Assembly (NCBI GenBank): GCA_025924295.1
Contig: JAICEG010000367.1
Location: 1 to 5,154 of the forward strand
From: Vicinamibacteria bacterium
GTDB lineage: Bacteria; Acidobacteriota; Vicinamibacteria; Vicinamibacterales; UBA2999
Length of the DNA stretch: 5,154 nt
Direction: 5' to 3'
Positions 4,330-5,154 of this stretch are shown here, in pieces. Each line of letters starts with the position of its first letter. Positions within the stretch are counted from its first letter, which is position 1. The translations under genes were made by a program, and so were the position numbers. The notes under the pieces were generated by a model that was not told the origin of the DNA, did no database searches, and worked only from the letters and a program-made list of their open reading frames with translations.

Positions 4330-5154
4330 ATGAATCCGAATGTCATCCTTTGCCCCATCGAGTTGTCAGCGAGCGGAAAGTCCGCTCTGTTGCACGCCGC
4401 GGAACTCGCCCGCTGGTACGATGCGGAGCTTCACGTAGCCAATCTCCGTGGCGGACGAGCGCGCCGACAGGCCTCCAATGAACCGTCGAGCGCCGGGCTG
4501 TCGTCCTTCATCGATGCCATCGACACGGACGGGCTGCGACTCACCTCGGTTGTCCTGACCGGTGATCCTGTGAGGGCGGTGACCGAGCACGCCAAGCTCA
4601 TTGCTGCCGACCTGGTGGTTGTCCCAAGGCATGGGCGCCGCTTCGGCGCCTACTGGAGGCCTGGTGTGTACGCGAGAGACATCGCCCGCGTCCTGTCATG
4701 CCCGACGCTCGCCGTGCCAGACGCCGGGCCACGCGACGCTAACGGCGCATTCGTCAACATCCTCTGCCCGACGGACTTCTCGGCCGCGTCGGCCGCAGCG
4801 CTCCGGCAGGCACTGGTTCTGGCGCAGCAGAGCGGCGGCACGCTAACGCTGTTGCACGTGCTGGACGGATTCCCCTACGAGACGCCGTACTCGGGCGGGG
4901 CGGCCTTTCGGTTGATCGGCGAGTACCGCGCACAGGTTGACAGGATTTCGCGGGAGATGCGCAATGCAGTGCCTTCTGACGCCTTCAACTGGTGCCACAT
5001 CGACACGGTCGTCGTTTCGGGTGTCGCACATCGCACTATTGTCGCGACGGCGTCAGAACTCAAGTCTGACCTGATCGTGATGGGTCTGCCAGGGCGGAGC
5101 GGCATTGATCGGGTGATCATGGCGTCCACCGCGACGCCGGTACTGCGGAGTGCC
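4330..5154 (+). CDS. Second tandem-domain universal stress protein, 3'-partial
   Basis: From the ATG at 4330 the frame is open to the last base, giving 275 residues; probably only the final strand and a short tail are missing. Domain 1 (about 1-130) opens with NVILCPIELS and ends with ADLVVVPRHGRRFGAYWRPG...SCPTLAVP. Domain 2 (about 141 onward) opens with FVNILCPTDFS, contains TLTLLHVLDG, and reaches DLIVMGLPGRSGIDRVIMAST. The nucleotide loop G-x2-G-x9-G(S/T) is degenerate in domain 1 (Pro99 for the first glycine, Val113 after G112) and nearly intact in domain 2 (G252, G255, but Ala265 before S266-T267). Start choice: this ATG directly precedes the first Usp strand, with only a weak GAAAGA (4315-4320) upstream. 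The TGAAAGAACACA leader resembles TGAAGGAGAACACA before the first Usp gene. Same strand, 82 bp downstream of the other Usp gene, so an operon is likely. Function is general stress survival; the specific signal is unknown. Confidence 0.92.
   Translation, partial: MNPNVILCPIELSASGKSALLHAAELARWYDAELHVANLRGGRARRQASNEPSSAGLSSFIDAIDTDGLRLTSVVLTGDPVRAVTEHAKLIAADLVVVPRHGRRFGAYWRPGVYARDIARVLSCPTLAVPDAGPRDANGAFVNILCPTDFSAASAAALRQALVLAQQSGGTLTLLHVLDGFPYETPYSGGAAFRLIGEYRAQVDRISREMRNAVPSDAFNWCHIDTVVVSGVAHRTIVATASELKSDLIVMGLPGRSGIDRVIMASTATPVLRSA

Overview
The window is a GC-rich, gene-dense bacterial segment with five protein-coding genes, two of them cut by the window edges. No tRNA, rRNA, CRISPR array or insertion sequence is visible. 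GC-rich codon use, a sigma-54 activator and tandem-domain universal stress proteins would fit an environmental lineage such as Acidobacteriota or a proteobacterium. That is a weak inference, because no taxonomic marker is present.

Layout. Positions 1-948 (+) hold the AAA+ core and Fis-type helix-turn-helix of an NtrC-type sigma-54 activator whose N-terminal sensory part lies off the left edge. Positions 1051-1359 (+) encode a short HPF/RaiA-type ribosome-hibernation protein, preceded by a near-consensus -24/-12 (sigma-54) element. Positions 1360-1563 are a convergent intergenic region with a perfect 9-bp hairpin and no convincing gene. Positions 1564-3027 (-) encode a CPA1-type K+/H+ antiporter (NhaP2/CvrA-like) with a C-terminal TrkA-C (RCK-C) domain. 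Positions 3028-3332 are a divergent control region carrying a second, weaker -24/-12 element and small repeats. Positions 3333-4247 (+) encode a two-domain universal stress protein. Positions 4330-5154 (+) encode a second two-domain universal stress protein, open at the right edge.

How the parts may fit. A sigma-54 activator sits beside two genes (HPF-like and the first Usp) that each have a -24/-12 element with the exact GG-N10-GC spacing. Ribosome hibernation, K+/pH homeostasis and universal stress proteins are all associated with energy limitation, stationary phase or envelope/ion stress. The most interesting hypothesis is a local sigma-54-controlled quiescence or stress regulon driven by the neighbouring activator. 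The gene identities are well supported by motifs. The regulatory link is inferred from promoter-like sequence and proximity.
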